From JAEXNA01 sp050486105 (GTDB lineage: Bacteria > Vulcanimicrobiota > Xenobia > Xenobiales > JADMJV01): DNA of 7,380 bases. The DNA is taken from NCBI GenBank assembly GCA_050486105.1, contig JBJHCR010000312.1, positions 1-7,380 on the forward strand, in the 5' to 3' direction. Positions 1 through 5,852 of the stretch are shown here, in pieces. How positions within the stretch are numbered: the stretch's first letter is position 1; every line of letters starts with the position of its first letter. The notes beneath the pieces are model-generated. The model did not search any database. It saw only the letters and a list, made by a program, of their open reading frames with translations, and had not been told where the DNA came from. The position numbers and the translations under genes are program-made.

Positions 1-23
1 CAAATAAGGAGATAGCAACGAAG

Positions 24-75
24 CCGGCCGGGATGGAGCCGCGCTCCAAATCGGGAAGTACTTCCTGGTCAGACC
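24..75. repeat. Cluster of short inverted repeats downstream of the hydrolase gene
   Basis: Within the 76 bp after the hydrolase stop are CCGGCCGG (24-31), TGGAGC-CGC-GCTCCA (34-48), the perfect 12-bp palindrome GGAAGTACTTCC (54-65) and GGTC-A-GACC (67-75). They may form RNA hairpins ending the operon transcript, but no T-run follows, so this is not a typical intrinsic terminator. Positions 3-80 are also open on the plus strand (26 codons, cut by the left edge), too short to call a gene end. Confidence 0.3.
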
Positions 76-76
76 C

Positions 77-973
77 TTAGACCATTTCGGACGAAAACTG
101 CTCCTGCAAGTGTCGATTGAAGAAGTCTCCGACTCGGGCTTGATAGCCCCGTTGAGCAGCCCAGGCAGCGCATACGTGGGGGGTGTAGGGAGCGACCCAG
201 AGTTCTTTGGGCTCCGGAGCTTCTATGAATAATTGCTCTGCATTATTCTTGGGACACCATATGTCCCAACTGTCGTGAATGAAGAGCAGCGGGCGCTCTC
301 CAATAGCCTTGACGTCAGACAACGGACTAACTTTGCTGCAGTCGATGCCGACCTCTTCCAGAAGAAGGCTCTGGAGCCACCTCGAGCAACTCGGACCCCA
401 ACCCCAAGGCAGCCATCCACAGCGTCGGTCGATGGCCTCCCCTAAACTGGTGAAGCAAGCTTCTAAGGTGGCGGCCCTAATCGTATTATCCAGCTTCAGA
501 GCCCTGAGGAGGCTGGCTGCCCCGAGGCTTTCCCCTATGGCTCCTTTTGGAAGTTCCCGGGTGTGAGCGTGCTGACTCAGAAAGTTTAGGGCCCCCAGAA
601 TGTCGTCCCTCTCCCGAATACCCAGGGTGCAACGGTCACCCTGACTGCGCCCTCGAGAGCGAAAATCGAAAAGAAAGGTGGTGTATCCCAGTTCTCGGAG
701 AAAGCGAGCCTTGTCCAGCATCCAGACTCGAGTGCTGTTGATGCCGTGGCACAAGATGATCAAGCCCTTGGGGTCTTCAGCGGGAATCAGCCAGCCAGAC
801 AAGAGTACCGAATCTTGATGGGCGCTGGGGAAAACGATCTCCTCATAGGTCAGCCCATAACGATCCGGCAAGATCTTCAACGGTGAAGGCAGGGGCTTGG
901 TTATCAGCCAGACGATCAAGCGACCTATGAGGTCTCTAATAAGGGCTACTTTGCCTTTGAGAAAATCGACCAC
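77..973 (-). CDS. Alpha/beta hydrolase fold protein (serine hydrolase, COG1073-like)
   Basis: A 298-residue protein with the full alpha/beta-hydrolase layout. Strand beta-3 ends in CHG (His76-Gly77), where the oxyanion-hole backbone usually lies. It is followed by LFDFRSRGRS (101-110), the usual 'FDfRghGrS' segment. The nucleophile elbow is G147-E-S149-L-G151, the likely acid is Asp237 in HDSWDIWCP, and the likely catalytic His is His266 in TPHVC, so the triad appears complete. The first about 25 residues are hydrophobic but interrupted by Arg and Lys; this could be a membrane-associating helix, not a clear signal peptide. The start is GTG (971-973) with no strong Shine-Dalgarno; it lies 11 bp after the stop of the DUF3298 gene, so translational coupling is likely. 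The substrate is unknown: members of this group are esterases, thioesterases or peptidases, and nothing here distinguishes them. The fold is secure, the exact start is less so. Confidence 0.88.
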   Translation of the reverse strand: MVDFLKGKVALIRDLIGRLIVWLITKPLPSPLKILPDRYGLTYEEIVFPSAHQDSVLLSGWLIPAEDPKGLIILCHGINSTRVWMLDKARFLRELGYTTFLFDFRSRGRSQGDRCTLGIRERDDILGALNFLSQHAHTRELPKGAIGESLGAASLLRALKLDNTIRAATLEACFTSLGEAIDRRCGWLPWGWGPSCSRWLQSLLLEEVGIDCSKVSPLSDVKAIGERPLLFIHDSWDIWCPKNNAEQLFIEAPEPKELWVAPYTPHVCAAWAAQRGYQARVGDFFNRHLQEQFSSEMV

Positions 974-984
974 GACCGTTGAGG

Positions 985-1710
985 CTATTGGTCAAAGAAC
1001 CGAGTGCTAAGGATCCCATGGAAGTCCTTTTGCGGCACTCTGAGTTCTTGCGGGCCGGCGGCGTAAGGGGCAACTTGGTAGGGAGGAAACATGATCACCA
1101 GGTCTTCTCCTTCTGGCCATACCAGCGCGAAGTTTTCTCGTTTGGGCTCGGTTCCGGTGTTCACCCATTCAGAATCGCCCATCAAATTGTCGGGGTCATT
1201 CTTGAGCTGAAGGCGACTCACCTCGGAAAGGCGCTCGAGGTAGTTGACTCGAGGGGTGAACAGATCGCTGACAGCCACCCTTTGGCCGGTGGTGGGATCC
1301 AGCATCAAGAGGTAAAAGGTTGGGTTGGGGTGGGCGCCTCCGGTGAATTCACTACCCCAGACCAGAATCACCAGCAGTTCGGTGGAAGCTTGCTTGACGT
1401 CGAAGCCCATAGTCAGGGATTGAGGGGGGTTCCAATCCTGAGAGTCCACGGGGAGATCGGCCTTCATCTCTGCCGCATCCTTCTTGAAAGCCTCCGAGGC
1501 TGCTTCAGCTCGCTTTTGAAATTCCAGGTTGAGTCCTCGGTCCAAGGATTCTCCGAGACCGGAAACTTGAGGGTACTCGATCTCGATAGAGAGCTTTCCT
1601 TCCTCAAATTTGAGGGTTTCTGACTCGACACGATACTTCAGGGATTCAGCTAAAGTAGTCGTCGAGACTAAAAGGAGGATTAGGAGAGTACGAATGACCA
1701 TCATTGCCAT
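985..1710 (-). CDS. Secreted DUF3298 (RsiV C-terminal-like) domain protein
   Basis: A 241-residue protein beginning with a signal peptide: short N-terminus with one Arg, hydrophobic core IRTLLILLLVS, probable cleavage after TLA (about residue 21). The mature part carries an N-terminal DUF4163-like region and then the DUF3298 hallmarks: F-T-G-G-A-H-P-N (122-129), the 'T G q r v a v s D L F' segment (about 141-151), and F-P-P-Y-Q-V-A-P-Y-A-A-G (208-219) followed by EL-RVP. In known families this fold occurs in the extracellular part of anti-sigma factor RsiV, where it binds lysozyme, and next to the polysaccharide deacetylase PdaC; many free-standing copies have no known role. There is no anti-sigma or catalytic domain here, so this is a stand-alone periplasmic or exported copy. 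Three in-frame ATGs lie within the first four codons; the second or third has better spacing from the GAGAA upstream. It is probably co-transcribed with the hydrolase. Confidence 0.88.
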   Translation of the reverse strand: MAMMVIRTLLILLLVSTTTLAESLKYRVESETLKFEEGKLSIEIEYPQVSGLGESLDRGLNLEFQKRAEAASEAFKKDAAEMKADLPVDSQDWNPPQSLTMGFDVKQASTELLVILVWGSEFTGGAHPNPTFYLLMLDPTTGQRVAVSDLFTPRVNYLERLSEVSRLQLKNDPDNLMGDSEWVNTGTEPKRENFALVWPEGEDLVIMFPPYQVAPYAAGPQELRVPQKDFHGILSTRFFDQ

Positions 1711-1766
1711 TTCTCAAGGGTTTTGTTTTTGTCCTGGTTGGGCTCATTCTTAGTCAACCGTCGGAA

Positions 1767-1775
1767 ATTGTAACA
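1767..1775 (-). promoter_or_regulatory. Candidate extended -10 promoter for the DUF3298-hydrolase operon
   Basis: On the minus strand this reads TGT-TACAAT, an extended -10 element (TGn plus a hexamer matching TATAAT at five of six positions). It lies 57 bp upstream of the first ATG of the DUF3298 gene, giving a leader of about 50 nt. No good -35 hexamer is visible at 16-18 bp, which an extended -10 can tolerate. This is a pattern match only. Confidence 0.3.
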
Positions 1776-1839
1776 GAAAGTTCACTTCTTGAGGGCTTTG
1801 GTCCACCCGTTATTCAGCTTCTGCCGTTAGAGTTGTCCT

Positions 1840-3018
1840 ATGAAAACTTCCGTTGTCCAGATGGGCCCATCGACTTTGTCAAGAGCACCAAGCTTTAGGC
1901 AATACATAGAAAAGGAGTCTTCACCAGAGCCTTCATCGTCTCCTCAGGAGCGACTTGATTTATCAGAGCCCAGGGTCGAGCCCAAGCAACCATCCGGTCG
2001 GTGGCGCGGACGACTGATGAAAACCGCAGCCAGCGCCATGGTGGCCCTTTCCCTGCTGGGGGGTGGCTTGGGCCTGGCCGGATATGCCGCCCAAAACCTT
2101 CCATTATGCGAAACCGCGGTGGTTTCGGTGCAGAGTGGGTCCGTATGTGTTTCACCTCAAGCGTCCACTGCGGCCAGCGGTGCCTACCGGGTCGCACGAG
2201 GCGTTCCGCACAGAAACGAAGCTGTGCGGGACTTGGCCTCAACGACCAACCGTGTTTTTCATCCCAATTCTCCACGAGAGGCGGCGGCTCCGGACGGTGA
2301 GCTCTCGGTGGTCTCCTGGAATTTGCATCACGGACTTAGCCGGGATGCCGATGGAGCACGTCCTCAACTCAGCCAACAGATCGAGCAATTGAACGCCGAA
2401 GGGGCGGAAGTCCATCTGCTCCAAGAGGTCAATCCCTGGGATGTGCAGTCCATAGTCGATGGCACAGGAATGGTGGGATACTTTTCTCAGACCAACGGTC
2501 GGCAAGGCAATATGATCTTGGTGGCCCCCGAGCTCGAAGTGTCCGGGAACTCAAGGCTCACAGTCAATCACGATTTGGCCCCTGGTGATTTGGGGGCCGC
2601 CCGCTCGGTGGTGGGCCTTGGCGGCGGGGGAGAACCCAGAGCAGTTCAGGCGGTGCGGGTCAGCGAAGCGGGCTCTTCGGACAATATCTTGGTATTCAAT
2701 ACCCACCTGTCTACCGGTTCAGCAAGTCCTGAGGCTCGGTTGCAAGAGGGCCAATTGCTGCACGATTTTCTAAAGGATCAGAGTCAATCGGGGGACATTA
2801 TCATCGGGGGTGGAGACTTCAACCAGGGCGCTCAAGGACCTTTGGTTCAAGACCTCAAGGACGATGGCTATGCTGTTGATGGCGCGAGGATCGATTGGTT
2901 GGCGGCTAACGGGGCCGCTCCGGTGAGGGTTGAGCACGAGACCTTGTATTCTCCTGCGGGGCCTCAGCTCTCTGATCATCCCATCGTGCGAGGAGAGTTT
3001 CGACTGCCAGGACACTGA
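1840..3018 (+). CDS. Membrane-anchored endonuclease/exonuclease/phosphatase (EEP, DNase I-like) family protein
   Basis: A 392-residue protein. Residues 1-59 are Pro/Ser/Glu-rich and predicted cytosolic, ending in a basic stretch (SGRWRGRLMK). Residues about 62-83 form one hydrophobic, Gly/Ala-rich membrane segment. A linker to about 150 contains two Cys (90, 103). Residues about 154-390 form the EEP domain with its metal and catalytic motifs: W160-N-L-H-H-G, Q195-E196-V-N, G-N-M-I-L (223-227), N287-T-H289-L, G-G-D326-F-N328, and S378-D-H380. All residues expected for a divalent-metal phosphodiesterase/phosphatase are present, so it should be active, facing outside the membrane. The family includes nucleases, sphingomyelinases and inositol-phosphate phosphatases; the motifs do not tell which. 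The start at 1840 has only a weak ribosome site. An internal ATG at 2017 would give a conventional signal peptide. Stop is 16 bp from the convergent methyltransferase stop. Confidence 0.87.
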   Translation: MKTSVVQMGPSTLSRAPSFRQYIEKESSPEPSSSPQERLDLSEPRVEPKQPSGRWRGRLMKTAASAMVALSLLGGGLGLAGYAAQNLPLCETAVVSVQSGSVCVSPQASTAASGAYRVARGVPHRNEAVRDLASTTNRVFHPNSPREAAAPDGELSVVSWNLHHGLSRDADGARPQLSQQIEQLNAEGAEVHLLQEVNPWDVQSIVDGTGMVGYFSQTNGRQGNMILVAPELEVSGNSRLTVNHDLAPGDLGAARSVVGLGGGGEPRAVQAVRVSEAGSSDNILVFNTHLSTGSASPEARLQEGQLLHDFLKDQSQSGDIIIGGGDFNQGAQGPLVQDLKDDGYAVDGARIDWLAANGAAPVRVEHETLYSPAGPQLSDHPIVRGEFRLPGH

Positions 3019-3034
3019 GCCTCACTCGAAGACA

Positions 3035-3871
3035 CTATTTTTCGACGATAAAAAGTTGGTCCAGATTCCTGATGGTGATCATGCCGTCGGAACTCAGAGG
3101 TTCAAAGACTTCCTCGTCTAGGTTTTTCGGGCAGCGGTCGAGATGCTCGCTCAAGAGAAACCTCAAGATTCGCTGCCGCCCTTCTCGAGAATCAGGGAAT
3201 TTCACGTGCGAGCAAACGTTCTCGACGGTCACTGTGACCTCGAGTTGCTGGAGGAGTTCGAAGGTCTGTTCGCTGTAGTGATAGGGCGAGCGTTCACCCA
3301 AGAACTCAAAGGCCGCAAAGACAATCTTGTTGAGTCCGTTGTCCTGGCCTCCCTGGGAGATGAGCATGCGCCCTCCTGGCTTTAGGGCTGCGCAGAGCCA
3401 CTTCAAAGTGTCCCCAAGGTTAGGCACGTAGTAAAGTACATGGTGACTGAAGATCAGGTCGAACTTTGGACCGACCTGTCCCTCGAGCAGAGGCCAGGCT
3501 TCAATAGGATGGTCGCTGAAAGGTTCGAGACGTTGGACGGCCTGGGTCCGAAATCCGAGGTCTGGCTCAACCAGGGTGAGGCTGAGTTCCTCAGTGGGGT
3601 AGGCCGCCGTTTCAAGAAACTGCTTAGTGAAGGTCCCGGAACCAGCACCAAAATCGAGGGCTGCCAACGGGCCGGCGCGTCTTGGCAGATGAGGGAGCCA
3701 GGCGCTGATGCTAGTGAGGGTTTCGTTCGAATGCCTTTCAAAAAAGGCGTAGTCTTCGTGGATAGCCTCAAATTCTTTTAAGGTCTGCGGAGCCTGAGAT
3801 TCTTGCAAAGTGGAACCTTCTCTCTGGAATCGAAAGTTCTTCTGCCGCTCCCAGGCGGCTCCTTCAGTCAT
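3035..3871 (-). CDS. Class I SAM-dependent methyltransferase
   Basis: A 278-residue protein with the Rossmann-type methyltransferase core. Motif I is LDFGAGSG (72-79), the acidic end of strand 2 is VEPD (101-104, likely binding the SAM ribose), motif II is FDLIFSHHVLYYV (137-149), and the post-motif is LKPGGRMLI (163-171). Before the core lies a helical N-terminal region with YAFFERHSNETLTSISAWLPHL; the segment after about 190 is the variable, substrate-recognising part. It has no signal peptide or membrane segment, so it is cytoplasmic. The overall form (short N-terminal helix cap, H-x-L-Y-Y-V in motif II) is of the UbiE/small-molecule type rather than an RNA or DNA methyltransferase, since no NPPY-like motif is present. 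The substrate cannot be assigned. The ATG at 3871 is preceded by an A/G-rich stretch but no good Shine-Dalgarno. The gene is monocistronic as far as seen: convergent with the EEP gene and divergent from the RRM gene. Confidence 0.88.
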   Translation of the reverse strand: MTEGAAWERQKNFRFQREGSTLQESQAPQTLKEFEAIHEDYAFFERHSNETLTSISAWLPHLPRRAGPLAALDFGAGSGTFTKQFLETAAYPTEELSLTLVEPDLGFRTQAVQRLEPFSDHPIEAWPLLEGQVGPKFDLIFSHHVLYYVPNLGDTLKWLCAALKPGGRMLISQGGQDNGLNKIVFAAFEFLGERSPYHYSEQTFELLQQLEVTVTVENVCSHVKFPDSREGRQRILRFLLSEHLDRCPKNLDEEVFEPLSSDGMITIRNLDQLFIVEK

Positions 3872-4001
3872 CAGACGACTTTTCTTTTCTCTGGCCTCTT
3901 GTCAAATCTTCAGACATAGTGTAAGGTCCTCATGCACAACAGACTTTCAGAAATGCATCACGTATCTCGCTCGCTTGGACAGTCCCATCTCTTTTTCGAT
4001 A

Positions 4002-4031
4002 GGCCTCGCTCAGCACCGACTCGATGAGGCC
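4002..4031 (+). repeat. Inverted repeat in the leader of the RRM gene
   Basis: GGCCTC (4002-4007) and GAGGCC (4026-4031) are perfect inverted copies separated by 18 nt. In RNA this could form a 6-bp GC-rich stem in the untranslated leader of the downstream RRM gene. It may be chance in GC-rich DNA. It is listed because it sits with a second, better hairpin just downstream. The rest of the gap 3872-4098 shows only weak promoter-like hexamers (TTGTCA at 3899 with TAAGGT at 3922; TTGGAC at 3975 with GATAGG at 3998). Confidence 0.3.
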
Positions 4032-4060
4032 ACTTCTAGCTCCTGTTGGGCTACAAAACC

Positions 4061-4077
4061 TTCCACCTCAGGTGGAA
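4061..4077 (+). promoter_or_regulatory. Perfect 8+1+8 inverted repeat just upstream of the RRM ribosome binding site
   Basis: TTCCACCT, a central C, then AGGTGGAA: a perfect palindrome whose right arm ends 8 nt before the AAGGAG ribosome binding site. As DNA it could be a dimeric operator. As RNA it would form a 7-bp stem with a TCA loop, able to modulate access to the ribosome binding site or serve as a binding site, possibly for the RRM protein itself. The structure is visible; the function is inference. Confidence 0.45.
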
Positions 4078-4085
4078 CATCGAAA

Positions 4086-4091
4086 AAGGAG
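4086..4091 (+). promoter_or_regulatory. Ribosome binding site of the RRM gene
   Basis: AAGGAG, 7 nt before the ATG at 4099. This strong site fixes the start at MNLYVGNL rather than the in-frame ATG at 4024, which has no such site and would translate through the palindrome. Confidence 0.8.
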
Positions 4092-4098
4092 AATCCCA

Positions 4099-4353
4099 AT
4101 GAATCTTTATGTAGGAAACCTGTCTTACGGACTTCAAGAAAACGACCTCACCGAAGCTTTCGAGCAATTCGGAGCCGTTCGCACTGTTAGACTCGTCACC
4201 GACCGCGACACCCAACGCCCTCGTGGCTTCGGCTTCGTGGAAATGGAAGAGCGCTCCGGCGGTCTTGCTGCCATCGAGGGTCTCGACGGTAAAGAGCTCG
4301 ACGGACGCACTCTGGTAGTGAACGAAGCCAAGCCCCGCGCTGGACGTCGCTAA
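4099..4353 (+). CDS. Small single-RRM RNA-binding protein
   Basis: An 84-residue protein that is almost entirely one RNA recognition motif (RRM). RNP2 is LYVGNL (3-8) and RNP1 is RGFGFVEM (42-49). The exposed aromatics that stack on RNA bases, Tyr4, Phe44 and Phe46, are all present. The spacing (ENDLTEAFEQFGAV between the RNPs, then LDGKELDGRTLVVNEAKPR) is that of bacterial RRM proteins such as the cyanobacterial Rbp family, which bind single-stranded RNA and in several cases respond to cold. The C-terminus is a short basic tail (AKPRAGRR) without the Gly-rich extension seen in some relatives. Nine of ten Arg codons are CGC or CGT, unlike the mixed CGG/CGA/AGG/AGA use in adjacent genes, which suggests high expression. 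The strong ribosome site and the dedicated terminator indicate a monocistronic unit. The RNA target is unknown. Confidence 0.95.
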   Translation: MNLYVGNLSYGLQENDLTEAFEQFGAVRTVRLVTDRDTQRPRGFGFVEMEERSGGLAAIEGLDGKELDGRTLVVNEAKPRAGRR

Positions 4354-4380
4354 GCTGCCAAGCTAAACGAGCTTTGTTAG

Positions 4381-4408
4381 AAAAGCGACTCGCAAGGGTC
4401 GCTTTTTT
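4381..4408 (+). terminator. Intrinsic terminator of the RRM gene
   Basis: The left arm AAAAGCGACTC (4381-4391), a GCAA tetraloop (4392-4395) and the right arm GGGTCGCTTTT (4396-4406) form an 11-bp stem with one G-U pair. It runs into six T residues (4403-4408). GCAA is a stabilising GNRA loop. It lies 27 nt after the RRM stop codon. The A-run on the left gives a short T-run on the other strand, so weak termination in the opposite direction is possible. Confidence 0.92.
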
Positions 4409-4475
4409 CGATCGTGGGCAGAGGGAGATGTTTCAGTTGCTCAAGGGGTCGGCGGAGTTCTAGGGAATACGGCTC

Positions 4476-4509
4476 ACCTCCGAGGTCGGTTGCCGGACGG
4501 TGAACCGCC
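4476..4509 (+). promoter_or_regulatory. Inverted repeats upstream of the OPA-like transporter
   Basis: Two short inverted repeats occupy the leader of the transporter gene: ACCTC-C-GAGGT (4476-4486) and GG-A-CGG-TGAA-CCG-CC (4495-4509, one bulged A). The first could be a small operator; the second would form a compact RNA hairpin ending 30 nt before the ATG. A weak promoter-like pair lies just upstream (TTGCTC at 4437, TAGGGA at 4461, 18-bp spacing). No riboswitch class is recognised. Confidence 0.25.
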
Positions 4510-4539
4510 TAGACTTTGGCCCCGGGGGATGAGGACCGC

Positions 4540-5823
4540 ATGAGCAGACGCACCCGCTGGGAACTGATCATCTTAGGTTGCATGTATCTGGGATACGTGG
4601 CCTTTATGGTCTGCAGGAACACCGCGATCGTGGCTTCGCCTGAAATGATCGCCGACCCCGCTCTAGGGATGGACGAAGAGAGCTACGGTCGTCTCATGGC
4701 CTTTCATTCGGCTGGTGGGGTCACCGGCAAGGTCTTGACCGGAGTCATGGTGGATCGATGGGGGGGGCGGGCCATTTTCTTGCTGATGTTGGCCCTAACT
4801 GCCTTGACCACGGCAGGCTTTGCCTTGGTTACCAAATTTCCGGCCTTAGCGGCCTTCAATCTCACCGGCCAGGCGGCAAAGTCCGGCGGCTGGCCTGCTA
4901 TGACCGCCATTATCCGGGACTGGTATTCCCCAGAGAAACACGGGCGAGTCTGGGGGATCATTTCCACCAGTTCCCGAGTGGGAGTAATGACTGCGACCCT
5001 GGGTTTGGGACATCTTCTCACTGTGGGTGTGCCTTGGAGAAGCTTGTTTTGGATCTCCACGGCCTTCGCCGGAGCGGCGCTCCTGTTAGGCTGGTTTTTT
5101 CTGCGCTCCGGGCCCAAAGACGTGGGCCTGACACCACCGGTGGCGAGCGATCTCAAGCCCGAGGAGGCTGCCGACCATCCTTTGACCGGGGTTCCGTTCG
5201 ACGAAGCCCTAGGTAAATTTGCTAGGACTCGACGGGTATGGTTGATCTGTGCTGCCATGGTCTTCACCACCATGATGATGGATTTCTTGAATTTTATCCC
5301 TTTGTATCTCACCCAATCCTTAGACCTGTCCTCGGGAGCTGCAGGAAAAGCTGGGACCGCCTTTCCTGCAGGCATGTTCATCGCTGTCCTTTCAGCCGGC
5401 TTCTTGTACGATAAGCTGACCACCGGGCAGCGCACCTTCGCCATCGGGGGACTGTTGGGGACTGGGCTGCTCAGTGTTTACGTGCTCTACAGCATGCCTG
5501 CTTGGGGCCTAGACCCGGAAAGCGCCTATTGGGCCAGTTTGCTCGCGATTTTTTGGTTTGGAGTGGCGGTCGCTCCGGCCTACTATCTCCCCATGAGCAT
5601 CTTTTCCATCAGTTTTGGAGGTCCGTTCTGTGGCTTTCTGGTGTGCTTTTTCGATATCTTTGGGTACCTTGGTGCCTTCGTTTTCAACTTCACCGGAGGT
5701 ACGGTGATCAAACTGTACGGTTGGCCTGGTTTTCTAACGGGCCTCTCCACCGTAACCCTGGCTGCCACGGCGGTGATGATCGCTTTCTTGCACCTTGAAC
5801 ACCGGGCTGCGCAAGCTCGTTGA
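4540..5823 (+). CDS. MFS transporter of the OPA (GlpT/UhpT-like) type, substrate uncertain
   Basis: A 427-residue protein from the ATG at 4540, with about 12 hydrophobic segments split 6+6 by a hydrophilic loop at about 189-230. Family evidence: Y-x-x-Y-x-x-M-V-C-R-N in TM1 (Arg26), the MFS/OPA loop motif G68-x-x-x-D72-R-W-G-G-R77, GWPAM and D-W-Y-S-P-E-K-H-G-R in the TM4-TM5 region, SGPKDVGLTP after TM6, and IFGYLGAF in TM11. These match the organophosphate:phosphate antiporters (GlpT, UhpT, PgtP). However, positions equivalent to GlpT His165 and Arg269 look like Ser145 and Met246, so an organophosphate substrate is doubtful. A TTG at 4516 in the same frame would add 8 residues (MAPGDEDR); ATG is preferred because GAGGA lies 4 nt before it and the added residues are not membrane or motif sequence. 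The gene is convergent with acs. Transport of an acetate-pathway compound is conceivable but unsupported. Confidence 0.85.
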   Translation: MSRRTRWELIILGCMYLGYVAFMVCRNTAIVASPEMIADPALGMDEESYGRLMAFHSAGGVTGKVLTGVMVDRWGGRAIFLLMLALTALTTAGFALVTKFPALAAFNLTGQAAKSGGWPAMTAIIRDWYSPEKHGRVWGIISTSSRVGVMTATLGLGHLLTVGVPWRSLFWISTAFAGAALLLGWFFLRSGPKDVGLTPPVASDLKPEEAADHPLTGVPFDEALGKFARTRRVWLICAAMVFTTMMMDFLNFIPLYLTQSLDLSSGAAGKAGTAFPAGMFIAVLSAGFLYDKLTTGQRTFAIGGLLGTGLLSVYVLYSMPAWGLDPESAYWASLLAIFWFGVAVAPAYYLPMSIFSISFGGPFCGFLVCFFDIFGYLGAFVFNFTGGTVIKLYGWPGFLTGLSTVTLAATAVMIAFLHLEHRAAQAR

Positions 5824-5852
5824 TCGGTCCTCGGACCCCGAGCGCTCGGTCC
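5824..5852. terminator. GC-rich inverted repeats between convergent genes, possible bidirectional terminator
   Basis: The 28-bp gap between two stop codons holds GGTCC-TC-GGACC (5826-5837) and the 12-bp palindrome CCGAGCGCTCGG (5838-5849). GGACC at 5833-5837 can instead pair with GGTCC at 5848-5852. Either fold is GC-rich and would suit termination from both sides, but there is no T-run on either strand, so it is not a classical intrinsic terminator. Confidence 0.35.

Noticed and set aside
979..1623. A 214-codon open frame on the plus strand opposite the DUF3298 gene.
   Set aside because: It is fully antisense to a gene with a signal peptide and conserved DUF3298 motifs; it starts at a non-ATG codon, has no ribosome site, and its product shows no recognisable domain.
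1704..1898. A 64-codon plus-strand frame whose start (MPFLKGFVFVLVGLILS) looks like a signal peptide, spanning the divergent promoter region.
   Set aside because: It begins at TTG with no properly spaced ribosome site, overlaps both neighbouring genes out of frame, and its hydrophobicity comes from a T-rich stretch. It could be revisited if conserved in relatives.
4024..4098. A longer RRM protein starting at the in-frame ATG at 4024.
   Set aside because: The added 25 residues match nothing in the family and translate the palindrome; the ATG at 4099 has AAGGAG at ideal spacing and gives the typical MNLYVGNL start.
4704..5444. A 246-codon open frame on the minus strand inside the transporter gene.
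   Set aside because: It mirrors the transporter codons; the translation is Pro/Lys/Arg-rich with no domain, while the plus strand encodes a clear 12-helix OPA-type protein.
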